DNA from: Nocardia pseudovaccinii NBRC 100343
GTDB lineage: Bacteria > Actinomycetota > Actinomycetes > Mycobacteriales > Mycobacteriaceae
Length of the DNA: 64,000 nt
Direction of reading: 5' to 3'
Assembly (NCBI RefSeq): GCF_001613225.1
Contig: NZ_BDBY01000103.1
Location: 42,149 to 106,148, forward strand
Part shown: piece by piece, positions 45,491 through 53,424 of the stretch
How the letters are laid out: each line of letters opens with the position of its first letter
Numbering within the stretch: the first letter of the stretch is position 1
The notes under the pieces: generated by a model
Told to the model about the DNA's origin: nothing
Databases searched by the model: none
Seen by the model: the letters and a program-made list of their open reading frames with translations, nothing else
Position numbers and translations under genes: made by a program

Positions 45491-46151
45491 GTCGTTCCAA
45501 CTTTCGTACCAGGATCGAGCACGGATAGCTCAGCGCGAGGAAGGTCAGACCGGCCGCGAACCAGGCCTCGGGTCCCGCGCCGCCGGTATCGGCCGCGTAC
45601 TCGGTTTTGACCTGATAGACCATGTCGAGGATGACGATCGAGGACAGCAGCGGCACCTCTTTGAACATCGCGATGGTGTAATTGCCCAGCGCGGGCAGCA
45701 CCCGCGGCACCGCCTGCGGCAGAATCACATCGACCCAGGTGCGCGTGCGCGGCAGATTCAGCGCCGTAGCCGCCTCCCATTGCGCAGCGGGCACCGCGTC
45801 GATGCCCGCGCGGAACACCTCCGAGGTGTAACAGGCATAGTGCACGCCTAGTGCGGTCACGCCGACCACCAGCCGTTGGGTGTCGATGGACAGCCCGCCG
45901 AGCAGATCCGGACGCACCACCCAGTACAGGAAAAAGATCTGCACCAAAAGCGGTGTGCTGCGGATGAATTCGATGAATGCCCACAGCAGCTGATCGACCA
46001 CCGGAATCCGCAGCCGCCGAATCACCGCGAAGATCAGACCGAGCACATACGCGACCAGTGACCCGAGCAGGGTGTACTGGATCGTAACGAGCAGCCCGTC
46101 CCAAATGAATGGAAAGGCATCGAAGAAGCGGTCCCACCGCCATTTCTCCAT
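45483..46151 (-). CDS. Polar amino-acid ABC transporter, permease 2 (EhuD-like)
   Basis: 222 residues, HisM-type permease with about five TM helices. Key EAA-loop: AAQWEAATALNLPRTRTWVD followed by VILPQAVPRVLPALGN. ATG overlaps the stop of permease 1 (ATGA). Forms a heterodimer with permease 1 and is energised by the EhuA-like ATPase. Confidence 0.9.
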   Translation of the reverse strand: MEKWRWDRFFDAFPFIWDGLLVTIQYTLLGSLVAYVLGLIFAVIRRLRIPVVDQLLWAFIEFIRSTPLLVQIFFLYWVVRPDLLGGLSIDTQRLVVGVTALGVHYACYTSEVFRAGIDAVPAAQWEAATALNLPRTRTWVDVILPQAVPRVLPALGNYTIAMFKEVPLLSSIVILDMVYQVKTEYAADTGGAGPEAWFAAGLTFLALSYPCSILVRKLERRV

Positions 46152-46876
46152 CAGACCCCCACATGTGCCGAGAGTCGAACGCTCGATCGCTTCGGCCGCC
46201 GCCCGACCCGCCGGGCCGCCAACAGCTCCAGCACCCGCATGATCACCGTGATCACCACCGCGATCAGCAGGTACACGACCAGTTGAATCCCGTAGATGAG
46301 ACCGAGTTCGCGAGAGAACGCAGGTACCGCACGCAGTTCATCGGCCTTCTTGAAAACCTCGGGCACCGCGATAAAGCTCAGCAGCGCGGTTGCTTTCACG
46401 AGCTGGATGAACAGGTTGTTGAACGACGGCAGCATCTCCACCACGGCCTGCGGCAAAATCACCCGCCACATGCGTTGCGCCGGTGACAGATTCAGCGCGA
46501 TCGCGGCCTCGACCTGTGCCTGCGGCACGGATCCGATCGCACCCCTGACTATTTCGGCACCGTAGGCGCCGTGGTTGAGACCGAGCACGATAATGCCGAT
46601 GACCAGCAGACCCTTCGCCGTCGCACCGAGCGATACTCCGAAGAAGATCGGTATCGCCACCGCGAAGAAGAACAGCTGCACCACCTCCGAGCTGCCGCGG
46701 AACCCCTCCACATAGATGCGGGTGACGGACCGCACCGGCAGATACGGCGACAGCATGGCGATCCCGGCGACGAAGGACAGCACGACGGTCAGCGCGATGC
46801 CGCCGACCGCCGCCCACAGCGTGAAAGGAAGACCCTGGAGTACCCGCTCGAGGTAGGTCGAGAAATGCGATGACAC
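46151..46876 (-). CDS. Polar amino-acid ABC transporter, permease 1 (EhuC-like)
   Basis: 241 residues from GTG 46876, HisQ-type. EAA-loop QAQVEAAIALNLSPAQRMWR followed by VILPQAVVEMLPSFNN, and the N-terminal GLPFTLWAAVGGIALTVVLS helix. Lies 4 bp after the binding-protein gene. Confidence 0.9.
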   Translation of the reverse strand: MSSHFSTYLERVLQGLPFTLWAAVGGIALTVVLSFVAGIAMLSPYLPVRSVTRIYVEGFRGSSEVVQLFFFAVAIPIFFGVSLGATAKGLLVIGIIVLGLNHGAYGAEIVRGAIGSVPQAQVEAAIALNLSPAQRMWRVILPQAVVEMLPSFNNLFIQLVKATALLSFIAVPEVFKKADELRAVPAFSRELGLIYGIQLVVYLLIAVVITVIMRVLELLAARRVGRRPKRSSVRLSAHVGV

Positions 46877-46880
46877 GAGG

Positions 46881-47768
46881 TCAAGCCGTGCAGTACTGCT
46901 CGGCCGTGGCCGCCGGATCCGCCTCGTTCGCCTTGGTCAGGCCGAACGGCTCCACCAGCTTCAACCATTCACCGCTTTCATGCAGTGCGCGCAACTCGCG
47001 GTTGAAGTCCTCGCGGAACTTGTCATCGCCGATGCGGAAATTGAAGGTGCCGACATCCGGCTTATTGCCGAAGCGGAACGACGGGCCGACCGCCAGGTTC
47101 GCGTCCGGATTGTTCTTCACCAGCCATGCGGCCGTGACGTCCAGCATCGCCGCGCCGTAGACGTCCTTGTTACGCACGGCGCGCAGGATGTCGTCCTGTT
47201 TGGCCATCGGCTCGATGAGTTGGGATGGCACGCCCGAGGATTGCGCGTAGCCGTTCTCGACCGCGCCACCCAGCGTGGCTATCCGGACGTTCTCCCGGGT
47301 GATGTCCTCGAACTTGTTGATATTGCGTGGGTTGCCTTCCGGCACCAGAAATGACGAACCGACCTGGTAGTCGGGAGTGGCGAATGCCGAACTCGCACAC
47401 CGCTTCGGATTGATGAACATGCCCGCCGCGACGAATGCGTAGTTCTTGGCCCGCACGCCGTCGATCAGTCCGTCGAAATCGGTGACGACGCCTTCGATTT
47501 CGTTGATGCCGAGTCGTTTCAATACCGCACGAGCGACGGTCGGCGCATATCCGGTCAGCTGGCCGTCCGCACCGAGGAATGCCCATGGCGCCTCGTTGGC
47601 GAAGCCGACCTTGATCTTGCCCGAGGATTTCGCATCCTCGTAGGTCACCGCCGCCGCATCGTCGCCGCCCAATCCGCAGCCCGCTACCACCACGAGGCTG
47701 GCCGCGGCCACCGCGGCAGCCATGGCGCGCCGCAATCGCCTGCGCGCACCCCCGAATTCGAACTTCAT
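46881..47768 (-). CDS. Polar amino-acid ABC transporter, substrate-binding lipoprotein (EhuB-like)
   Basis: 295 residues from ATG 47768 with AAGGA upstream. Lipobox VVVAGC anchors it to the membrane. Family-3 solute-binding fold: KIKVGFANEAPWAFLGADGQ, LTGYAPTVARAVLKRLGI, FVAAGMFINPKRCASSAFAT. This last string closely follows EhuB, the ectoine-binding protein, but no ectoine-degradation genes (eutDE, doeAB) are present, so another small N-containing substrate is likely. First gene of the four-gene transporter set, 98 bp after the tartrate-dehydrogenase-like gene. Confidence 0.85.
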   Translation of the reverse strand: MKFEFGGARRRLRRAMAAAVAAASLVVVAGCGLGGDDAAAVTYEDAKSSGKIKVGFANEAPWAFLGADGQLTGYAPTVARAVLKRLGINEIEGVVTDFDGLIDGVRAKNYAFVAAGMFINPKRCASSAFATPDYQVGSSFLVPEGNPRNINKFEDITRENVRIATLGGAVENGYAQSSGVPSQLIEPMAKQDDILRAVRNKDVYGAAMLDVTAAWLVKNNPDANLAVGPSFRFGNKPDVGTFNFRIGDDKFREDFNRELRALHESGEWLKLVEPFGLTKANEADPAATAEQYCTA

Positions 47769-47866
47769 GACCCAGTCCTTCCGCAGACACGCGAGTCGCC
47801 CCATGATCTCGAATGAACTTTGCGATCGGCCTGCCGAATTCTTTGCGGTCACATGACGATACGGAC

Positions 47867-48949
47867 CTAGCGTTGCGCGAATACCGAACCTGTCGCGACC
47901 AATTCGGCCGCACGGTGCGCAATGGCACTGCCGAGCTCACCGGTCGTCGCGGTGCCGCCCAGATCCGGTGTGCGAATCCGACCTTCGCGCAGCACATCAC
48001 AGACCGCGCGATCGACCGCCGCGGCGGCGGCATGTTCGCCCAAGTGCTCCAACAGCATTGCTCCGGCCAGAATCTGCGCCACCGGATTCGCAATGCCCTG
48101 GCCAGCGATATCGGGCGCGCTACCGTGTACCGCCTCGAACATCGACGGCGCCGTGCGCTCGGGATTTATGTTGCCCGATGGGGCGAGGCCGAGGCCACCC
48201 GTTACCGCGGCGGCCAAGTCGGACAGGATATCGCCGAAGAGATTCGATCCGACGATCACATCGAGCCGATCCGGATGCAGCACGATTTCGGCGGCCAGCG
48301 CGTCGACATGCAACTGTCGGGTCTCCACCTGCGGATATTCCGAGGAAATGCGCTCGAAGATGCTGTCCCAGTACGGCATCGAGTGCAGCAGCCCATTCGA
48401 TTTGGTGGCCGAGCACAGGCGGCCGTCGCGTTCGAGGGCCCGTTCGAAGGCGTAGCGGATGATCCGTTCACAGCCGACCCGCGTGAAGATCGACTCCTGC
48501 CGGACGAATTCGTCGGTGCGGCCCGGATGGTGCATGCCGCCGATCGCGGAGTATTCGCCCTCGGAATTCTCCCGCACGATCAGGAGGTCCAGGTCTTCGG
48601 CGGTACGGTCGCGCAAGGCCGATTCGGTGCCGGGCAACAGGCGGACCGGACGCAGATTCACGTACTGGGCGAAGGCGCGACGCAGCGGAATCAGCAAACC
48701 CCACAGCGAAATATGATCGGGTACACCGGGAAAGCCGACCGCGCCGAGCAGGATCGCGTCGAATCCGGCCAGTTGACCGGGCGCGTCCGCGGGCATCATC
48801 GCTCCGGTGCGCAGGTAATTCTCACAGGACCAGTCGAATTCGGTCCATTCGATACCGGGCAGCACCGCGTTCAGTACCGTTACCGCCTCGGCCGTGACGT
48901 CGACACCGATGCCGTCGCCGGGAATGGTAGCTATCCGATAGGTCGTCAC
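47867..48949 (-). CDS. Tartrate/D-malate dehydrogenase-like decarboxylating dehydrogenase
   Basis: 360 residues from GTG 48949, overlapping the SSADH stop (GTGA). Isocitrate/isopropylmalate dehydrogenase fold: IPGDGIGVDV, VRENSEGEYS, NLFGDILSDLAAAVTGGLGL, EAVHGSAPDIAGQGIANPVA. Family members oxidise D-malate, tartrate or 3-isopropylmalate and may decarboxylate them with Mn2+ and NAD+. The VNLRPVRLLPG and IGGMHHPGRTDEF loop fits the tartrate/D-malate subgroup. Part of the catabolic operon, downstream of SSADH. Confidence 0.85.
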   Translation of the reverse strand: MTTYRIATIPGDGIGVDVTAEAVTVLNAVLPGIEWTEFDWSCENYLRTGAMMPADAPGQLAGFDAILLGAVGFPGVPDHISLWGLLIPLRRAFAQYVNLRPVRLLPGTESALRDRTAEDLDLLIVRENSEGEYSAIGGMHHPGRTDEFVRQESIFTRVGCERIIRYAFERALERDGRLCSATKSNGLLHSMPYWDSIFERISSEYPQVETRQLHVDALAAEIVLHPDRLDVIVGSNLFGDILSDLAAAVTGGLGLAPSGNINPERTAPSMFEAVHGSAPDIAGQGIANPVAQILAGAMLLEHLGEHAAAAAVDRAVCDVLREGRIRTPDLGGTATTGELGSAIAHRAAELVATGSVFAQR

Positions 48950-50418
48950 AATCGCACTCCGATGTATTTGGTCTCCAGGAATTCGTCTATGCCGGTGAGT
49001 CCGCCTTCACGGCCGAGCCCGGATTCTTTCACGCCGCCGAACGGTGCGGCGGGGTTGGACACTACTCCCTGGTTCAAGCCGACCATGCCGGATTCCAGCG
49101 CCTCACACACCCGCAGTCCGCGCCGCAGATTTTCGGTGAAAACATAGCTCACCAATCCGTACGGCGTGTTATTCGCGCGCGCGACGACCTCGTCTTCGGT
49201 ATCGAAGGCGGCGATCGCCGCGACCGGTCCGAAAATCTCGGTGTGGCACATCTCGGCGTCATCCGGCACATCGGTCAATACCGTTGCGGGATAGAAGTTT
49301 CCGAGTCCCGCCACGGCAGCGCCGCCGGTGCGCACGGTGGCCCCGCGGCGGACCGCATCGGCGACCAGACCGGTCACCTTGGCCACCGCATCGGCGTCGA
49401 TCAGCGGGCCGACCACGACTCCTGGCTCGGTGCCGCGCCCCATCGGCAGCGCCGTCAGCCGGTCCGCGAGCCGAGTCGCGAATTCGTCGACGACACCGCG
49501 CTGCACGAAGATTCGGTTCGCGGCAGTACACGCCTGCCCGATATTGCGCATCTTCGCCGCGAGCGCGCCCTCGACGGCCTCATCCAGGTCCGCATCGTCG
49601 AATACGATGAACGGCGCATTCCCGCCGAGCTCCATCGAGGTGCGCATCACGGTCCGCGCGCACTGTTCGAGCAGCAACTTCCCGACGGCGGTCGAACCGG
49701 TGAACGACAGCTTGCGCGAACGGCTGTCCAGAATCAGCGGCGTCATCACCGCCGCCGGATCGGATGTGGTGATCACATTGACGACCCCCGCCGGGACCCC
49801 GACTCGATCAAGGATGTCGGCCAGCGCCAGCATCGAAAGTGGTGTCTGCTCAGCGGGTTTCACGATGCAGGTGCATCCCGCGGCCAGTGCCGGACCGATC
49901 TTGCGGGTCCCCATGGCCATCGGGAAGTTCCACGGTGTGATGAGCAGGCTCGGACCGACCGGCTGTCTGGTCACCAGGAAGCGCGAACCACCCGCCGGTG
50001 CAGGCATATACCCACCGTCCAGGCGGACGGCCTCCTCAGCGAACCATCGGAAGAACTCTGCCGCATAAGCAATTTCACCGCGGGCCTCGGCCAGTGGCTT
50101 ACCCATCTCCAGCGTCATGATCAGCGCGAGTCGTTCGGTATCGGCGAGCAGTGCCCGGTGCGCGTCCATGAGAATGTCGCTGCGCTGCCTCGGCGTCGTT
50201 CGCGCCCACCCCGCCTGTGCCCGATCGGCCGCTGCCAACGCGTCCAGTCCATCGGTCGCATCGGCATCGGCCACCGCACAGAGCAACTGGCCGGTTGCCG
50301 GATCGGCGACCGGGAGCGTAGCGGCTGTCCCGCGCCACCCACCGTCGATGAACAGTCCGGTCGGAACCGTGTCGATCGCCGCGCGTTCGGCTGCGGTCAG
50401 GGCGGTTTCGGTGAGCAT
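48946..50418 (-). CDS. gabD: Succinate-semialdehyde dehydrogenase, NAD(P)-dependent
   Basis: 490 residues, typical GabD length. Catalytic Glu in MELGGNAPFIVFDDAD and Cys in GQACTAANRIFV; NAD(P) binding at FTGSTAVGK. Oxidises succinic semialdehyde to succinate, the step after a GABA-type transamination by the divergent aminotransferase. Closely related semialdehydes are possible substrates. First gene of the minus-strand operon that includes the ABC transporter, behind the shared operator at 50487-50502. Confidence 0.85.
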   Translation of the reverse strand: MLTETALTAAERAAIDTVPTGLFIDGGWRGTAATLPVADPATGQLLCAVADADATDGLDALAAADRAQAGWARTTPRQRSDILMDAHRALLADTERLALIMTLEMGKPLAEARGEIAYAAEFFRWFAEEAVRLDGGYMPAPAGGSRFLVTRQPVGPSLLITPWNFPMAMGTRKIGPALAAGCTCIVKPAEQTPLSMLALADILDRVGVPAGVVNVITTSDPAAVMTPLILDSRSRKLSFTGSTAVGKLLLEQCARTVMRTSMELGGNAPFIVFDDADLDEAVEGALAAKMRNIGQACTAANRIFVQRGVVDEFATRLADRLTALPMGRGTEPGVVVGPLIDADAVAKVTGLVADAVRRGATVRTGGAAVAGLGNFYPATVLTDVPDDAEMCHTEIFGPVAAIAAFDTEDEVVARANNTPYGLVSYVFTENLRRGLRVCEALESGMVGLNQGVVSNPAAPFGGVKESGLGREGGLTGIDEFLETKYIGVRL

Positions 50419-50486
50419 GTGGGCTCCTTTTCATTCCCGACGCGGCCTTCGGCCATTGCTGTGAACCCCGTGCCCATGTTATGCAT

Positions 50487-50502
50487 ATTGTCAACAATCC
50501 GA
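50487..50502. promoter_or_regulatory. Candidate GntR (FCD) operator, copy 1
   Basis: attgtcaacaatccga, identical over 16 bp to copy 2 at 55899-55914. The core ATTGT-CA-ACAAT is a perfect inverted repeat of the type bound by FCD-type GntR regulators. Further half-sites (gacaat twice) follow at 50501-50513. Lies in the divergent promoter between the gabD operon and the aminotransferase operon. Confidence 0.65.
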
Positions 50503-50541
50503 CAATAGACAATCAGCGGATACGCGCCCGGGAGGCGGATC

Positions 50542-51789
50542 ATGACCGAGTTATCCCCCGTTCTCAAGCAGGCCACCCCGGTAACCGTCGACCACGGATC
50601 GGGCTGCTACCTCTACGGCACCGACGGCCGCCGCTATCTCGACTTCACCGCGGGCATCGGCGTAACCAGCACCGGCCACTGCCATCCGCATGTGGTCGCT
50701 GCGGCCCAGGCCCAGGTCGCCAGCCTGATCCACGGCCAATACACCACCGTCATGCACCGGCCGCTGCTCGAACTCATCGAGCGACTCGGCACCGTCCTGC
50801 CCGAGGGTCTGGACACGCTGTTCTTCGCCAACTCCGGCAGTGAGGCGGTCGAGGCCGCGCTGCGCCTGGCCCGGCAGGCCACCGCACGGCCGAATATCGT
50901 TGTCTTCCAAGGCGGATTCCACGGTCGCACCGTCGCGGCGGCGACCATGACGACCTCGGGCACCCGCTTCTCCGCCGGATTCAGCCCGCTGATGTCCGGT
51001 GTGCACGTGGCTCCGTTCCCCACCGCCTACCGCTACGGCTGGACCGAGGCCGAGGCCACCGACTTCGCACTGCGCGAACTCGATTACCTCTTCGCCACCG
51101 TCACCTCCCCCGCCGAAACCGCCGCATTCGTGGTCGAACCGATGCTCGGCGAGGGCGGCTACATCCCCGGCAATGCCACGTTCTTCCGCGGGCTGCGCGA
51201 ACGTGCGGACCGGCACGGCATTCTGCTCATCTTCGACGAGATCCAGACCGGCTTCGGCCGGACCGGAAAGTTCTTCGGACATCAGCACTTCGGCGTCCGG
51301 CCCGATATCATCACCATCGCGAAGGGCCTGGCCAGTGGGTTCCCGCTGTCCGGAATCGCGGCGCCGCGCGAGCTGATGGCCAAGGCCTGGCCGGGCTCGC
51401 AGGGCGGCACCTACGGCGGCAATGCGGTGGCCTGTGCGGCGGCGATCGCCACACTCGAGGTGATCGAATCGGAGGGGTTGGTGGACAACGCCGCCGCGCG
51501 CGGCGCACAACTGCTGACCGGACTGCGCGAGGGCGCCACCAAGGCGATCGGCGATGTGCGCGGCCTCGGACTGCTCTGTGGAACCGAATTCACCACCGCC
51601 ACAGGCGAACCCGATACCGCGACCGCCGTCGCGGCCCAGCGGCTCGCGGTCGAGAAGGGGCTACTGCTGCTCACCTGCGGTGCGTATATGAACGTGGTGC
51701 GGATGATCCCGCCGCTGATCGTGACCGATACCCAGATCGACGATGCGCTCGCGATCTGGTCCACCGTGCTCGCCGAACTCCCCGCGTGA
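50542..51789 (+). CDS. Class III aminotransferase (4-aminobutyrate/ornithine type)
   Basis: 415 residues, PLP-dependent. The catalytic lysine lies in IITIAKGLASGFPLSG, the cofactor region in IFDEIQTGFGRTGKFF, and the N-terminal substrate part in YLDFTAGIGVTSTGHCHPHV. Residues fit GABA or acetylornithine aminotransferases. Divergent pairing with gabD favours removal of a terminal amino group to give a semialdehyde. Followed by the DUF3830 gene after 16 bp. Confidence 0.85.
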   Translation: MTELSPVLKQATPVTVDHGSGCYLYGTDGRRYLDFTAGIGVTSTGHCHPHVVAAAQAQVASLIHGQYTTVMHRPLLELIERLGTVLPEGLDTLFFANSGSEAVEAALRLARQATARPNIVVFQGGFHGRTVAAATMTTSGTRFSAGFSPLMSGVHVAPFPTAYRYGWTEAEATDFALRELDYLFATVTSPAETAAFVVEPMLGEGGYIPGNATFFRGLRERADRHGILLIFDEIQTGFGRTGKFFGHQHFGVRPDIITIAKGLASGFPLSGIAAPRELMAKAWPGSQGGTYGGNAVACAAAIATLEVIESEGLVDNAAARGAQLLTGLREGATKAIGDVRGLGLLCGTEFTTATGEPDTATAVAAQRLAVEKGLLLLTCGAYMNVVRMIPPLIVTDTQIDDALAIWSTVLAELPA

Positions 51790-51805
51790 CCAGGAGGCAG
51801 AACCG

Positions 51806-52300
51806 ATGGCCCGCTACATCTCGATCACTCTGACCAAGGCGGCCGTGACCTGCCGAGCCCGACTGCTCGACGCGGAGGCACCGCGGACCTGCGCGGCGGT
51901 GTGGGATGCGCTGCCGCAAGAAGGCGACGCCTTCCACGCCAAATACGCCCGCAACGAGGTGTACACCCTGCTGCCCCGGATTGTTGCGGCACCGCATCGG
52001 GAGAACCCGACCGTCACTCCGATTCCCGGCGACGTGTGCCTGTTCGATTTCGAAGCGTGGGAGATCGGCAACCCGGCCTACGGCTACGAGCCCGGTACGG
52101 CGGCGCACCACGAGCAGGGCGCCACCGACCTCGCTTTGTTCTACGGCCGCAACAACTTACTGATCAATGGCGATCTGGGCTGGGTGCCCGGAAATGTCTT
52201 CGCCACCATCGAGGAAGGCCTCGCCGATATCGCCACGGCGTGCAACGCGCTCTGGCTGCACGGCGTCCAAGGCGAGACCTTGGCATTCGCCCGCGTCTGA
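51806..52300 (+). CDS. DUF3830 (cyclophilin-like) protein
   Basis: 164 residues from ATG 51806 with AGGAGG upstream. Matches DUF3830: RARLLDAEAPRTCAAVWDAL, AKYARNEVYTLLP, ENPTVTPIPGDVCLFDF, FYGRNNLLINGDLGWVPGNV. The fold is a small cyclophilin-like barrel without known activity. In other actinobacteria and rhizobia such genes accompany Asp/Glu racemase-type enzymes, amidases and dehydrogenases, as here, so a chaperone or isomerase role in the same pathway is plausible. Confidence 0.75.
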   Translation: MARYISITLTKAAVTCRARLLDAEAPRTCAAVWDALPQEGDAFHAKYARNEVYTLLPRIVAAPHRENPTVTPIPGDVCLFDFEAWEIGNPAYGYEPGTAAHHEQGATDLALFYGRNNLLINGDLGWVPGNVFATIEEGLADIATACNALWLHGVQGETLAFARV

Positions 52301-52315
52301 GAATTCGTGATCGGC

Positions 52316-53005
52316 TCAGTCGGCGCGAGTCCCGGAGGCGAGAAAGATCGGGACGGCGACGAACAGCCGATCGTTGCGTGCCCTGGCGGCTTGGCCGTCG
52401 AGCCAGCTGCCTTCTCCGGCGATGCTGGCGAGCACCGGCAGGCACCCGGCGTCGGTCCACACGATCGTGTGGACCTCGACGGTAACGTCGATGAACCCGT
52501 TGTCCAGCAAGAGGTTTCGGTAACGGCGGGCGACCCGCGGGTTTGCCATACCGTCCGCGCGAGCGTGGACGAGCGTGCGGGTGAGTTCGGGATCGTCGGA
52601 GTCGATCACGAACGTGTCCCAGTCTTGGCCGATGAGCACCGCGCGGCCGTTTCTGGCCAGGACCCGGCGAGCCTCGGCGACGGCTAGCTCGGGCTCGGCG
52701 AGGGTGTGCAGGACCTTGTCGGCGCGGTAGCCGGTGACCGCGCCGTCATCGAGAGGCAGCGCGGTGGCATCGCCGACATGGAACCGGCCTATGGGCCAGC
52801 GCTCGATGGCGACCTCGATCATGGCGGGGTCCAGGTCGATGCCGATGGCCCGCACCCCACGGGCAGCCAACTCGCCGACGGCGCGCCCACTCCCGCAACC
52901 GACGTCGACAATGGTGTCGCCCAACGCTTCGTAGGTGTGTTCTCGCAGGTTACGGACCTGCGGCAGGTCATCGAAGGCATCGAGCATGGTGAGCAACGTG
53001 GACAT
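52316..53005 (-). CDS. SAM-dependent methyltransferase, class I
   Basis: 229 residues from ATG 53005 (MSTLLTMLDAFDDLPQ). Motif I VDVGCGSGRAVGEL, acidic end of strand 2 IGIDLDPAMIEVA, motif for a small-molecule methyltransferase GDATALPLDDGAV. Divergent from a MerR regulator; the pair is probably inserted in, and unrelated to, the surrounding catabolic cluster. Substrate unknown. Confidence 0.82.
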   Translation of the reverse strand: MSTLLTMLDAFDDLPQVRNLREHTYEALGDTIVDVGCGSGRAVGELAARGVRAIGIDLDPAMIEVAIERWPIGRFHVGDATALPLDDGAVTGYRADKVLHTLAEPELAVAEARRVLARNGRAVLIGQDWDTFVIDSDDPELTRTLVHARADGMANPRVARRYRNLLLDNGFIDVTVEVHTIVWTDAGCLPVLASIAGEGSWLDGQAARARNDRLFVAVPIFLASGTRAD

Positions 53006-53019
53006 GGCCGCAATTGTGC

Positions 53020-53041
53020 GACTTAATGTCGACATGAAGTC
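53020..53041. promoter_or_regulatory. Near-perfect 22-bp palindrome between methyltransferase and MerR genes
   Basis: Left arm GACTTAATGTC and right arm GACATGAAGTC differ from perfect symmetry only at one base pair. It covers the start codon of the MerR gene (53034) and sits 15 bp from the methyltransferase start, as expected for a MerR operator in a shared promoter. Confidence 0.6.
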
Positions 53042-53414
53042 AATCGGCGAGGTGGCGGCTCGGTTCGGGTTGCCGACACACGTGCTGCGACATTGGGAGG
53101 CCGAAGGACTGCTGTCACCGGCCCGCGTCGGTGGCCGCCGCCGCTACACCGATGCGGACCTGCACCGGGTGGCGGCGATCCTGATTTCGAAGGAGGCGGG
53201 CTTCGGACTCGCCGACATCAGGACGATGCTGGCCGCGCGATCCGCACCAGCCCGCCACGAGGTGACGGTCCGCCACCGCGAGAGGCTGCTGGCCCGGATC
53301 GCCAGGGCGCAGGCCGCACTCGACATGCTCGAGGGCGAATGCCCCTACGACGACATCATGACGTGCCCGCGTTTCCAGGGACTCCTGGATGATCGACTGC
53401 AGGCTCTTCGGTGA
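53034..53414 (+). CDS. MerR-family regulator
   Basis: 126 residues from ATG 53034 (MKSIGEVAARFGLPTHVLRH); another in-frame ATG at 53004 is possible. N-terminal winged HTH with LLSPARVGGRRRYTDADLHR, then the dimerisation helix (VRHRERLLARIARAQAALDM). The C-terminal CPYDDIMTCPRF has two cysteines five apart that could bind metal or a thiol-reactive ligand. Likely leaderless or nearly so, since its operator overlaps the start. Controls the divergent methyltransferase. Confidence 0.85.
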   Translation: MKSIGEVAARFGLPTHVLRHWEAEGLLSPARVGGRRRYTDADLHRVAAILISKEAGFGLADIRTMLAARSAPARHEVTVRHRERLLARIARAQAALDMLEGECPYDDIMTCPRFQGLLDDRLQALR

Positions 53415-53424
53415 CCAACCCTGA

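Noticed and set aside
44714..47768. Ectoine uptake and degradation locus
   Set aside because: The transporter resembles EhuABCD, but no ectoine hydrolase, deacetylase or diaminobutyrate genes are in the window, and the linked enzymes point to another substrate. Only a transporter-type label was kept.
47813..50508. Plus-strand frames of more than 400 codons over the dehydrogenase and gabD genes
   Set aside because: Antisense shadows of two genes with clear active-site motifs.
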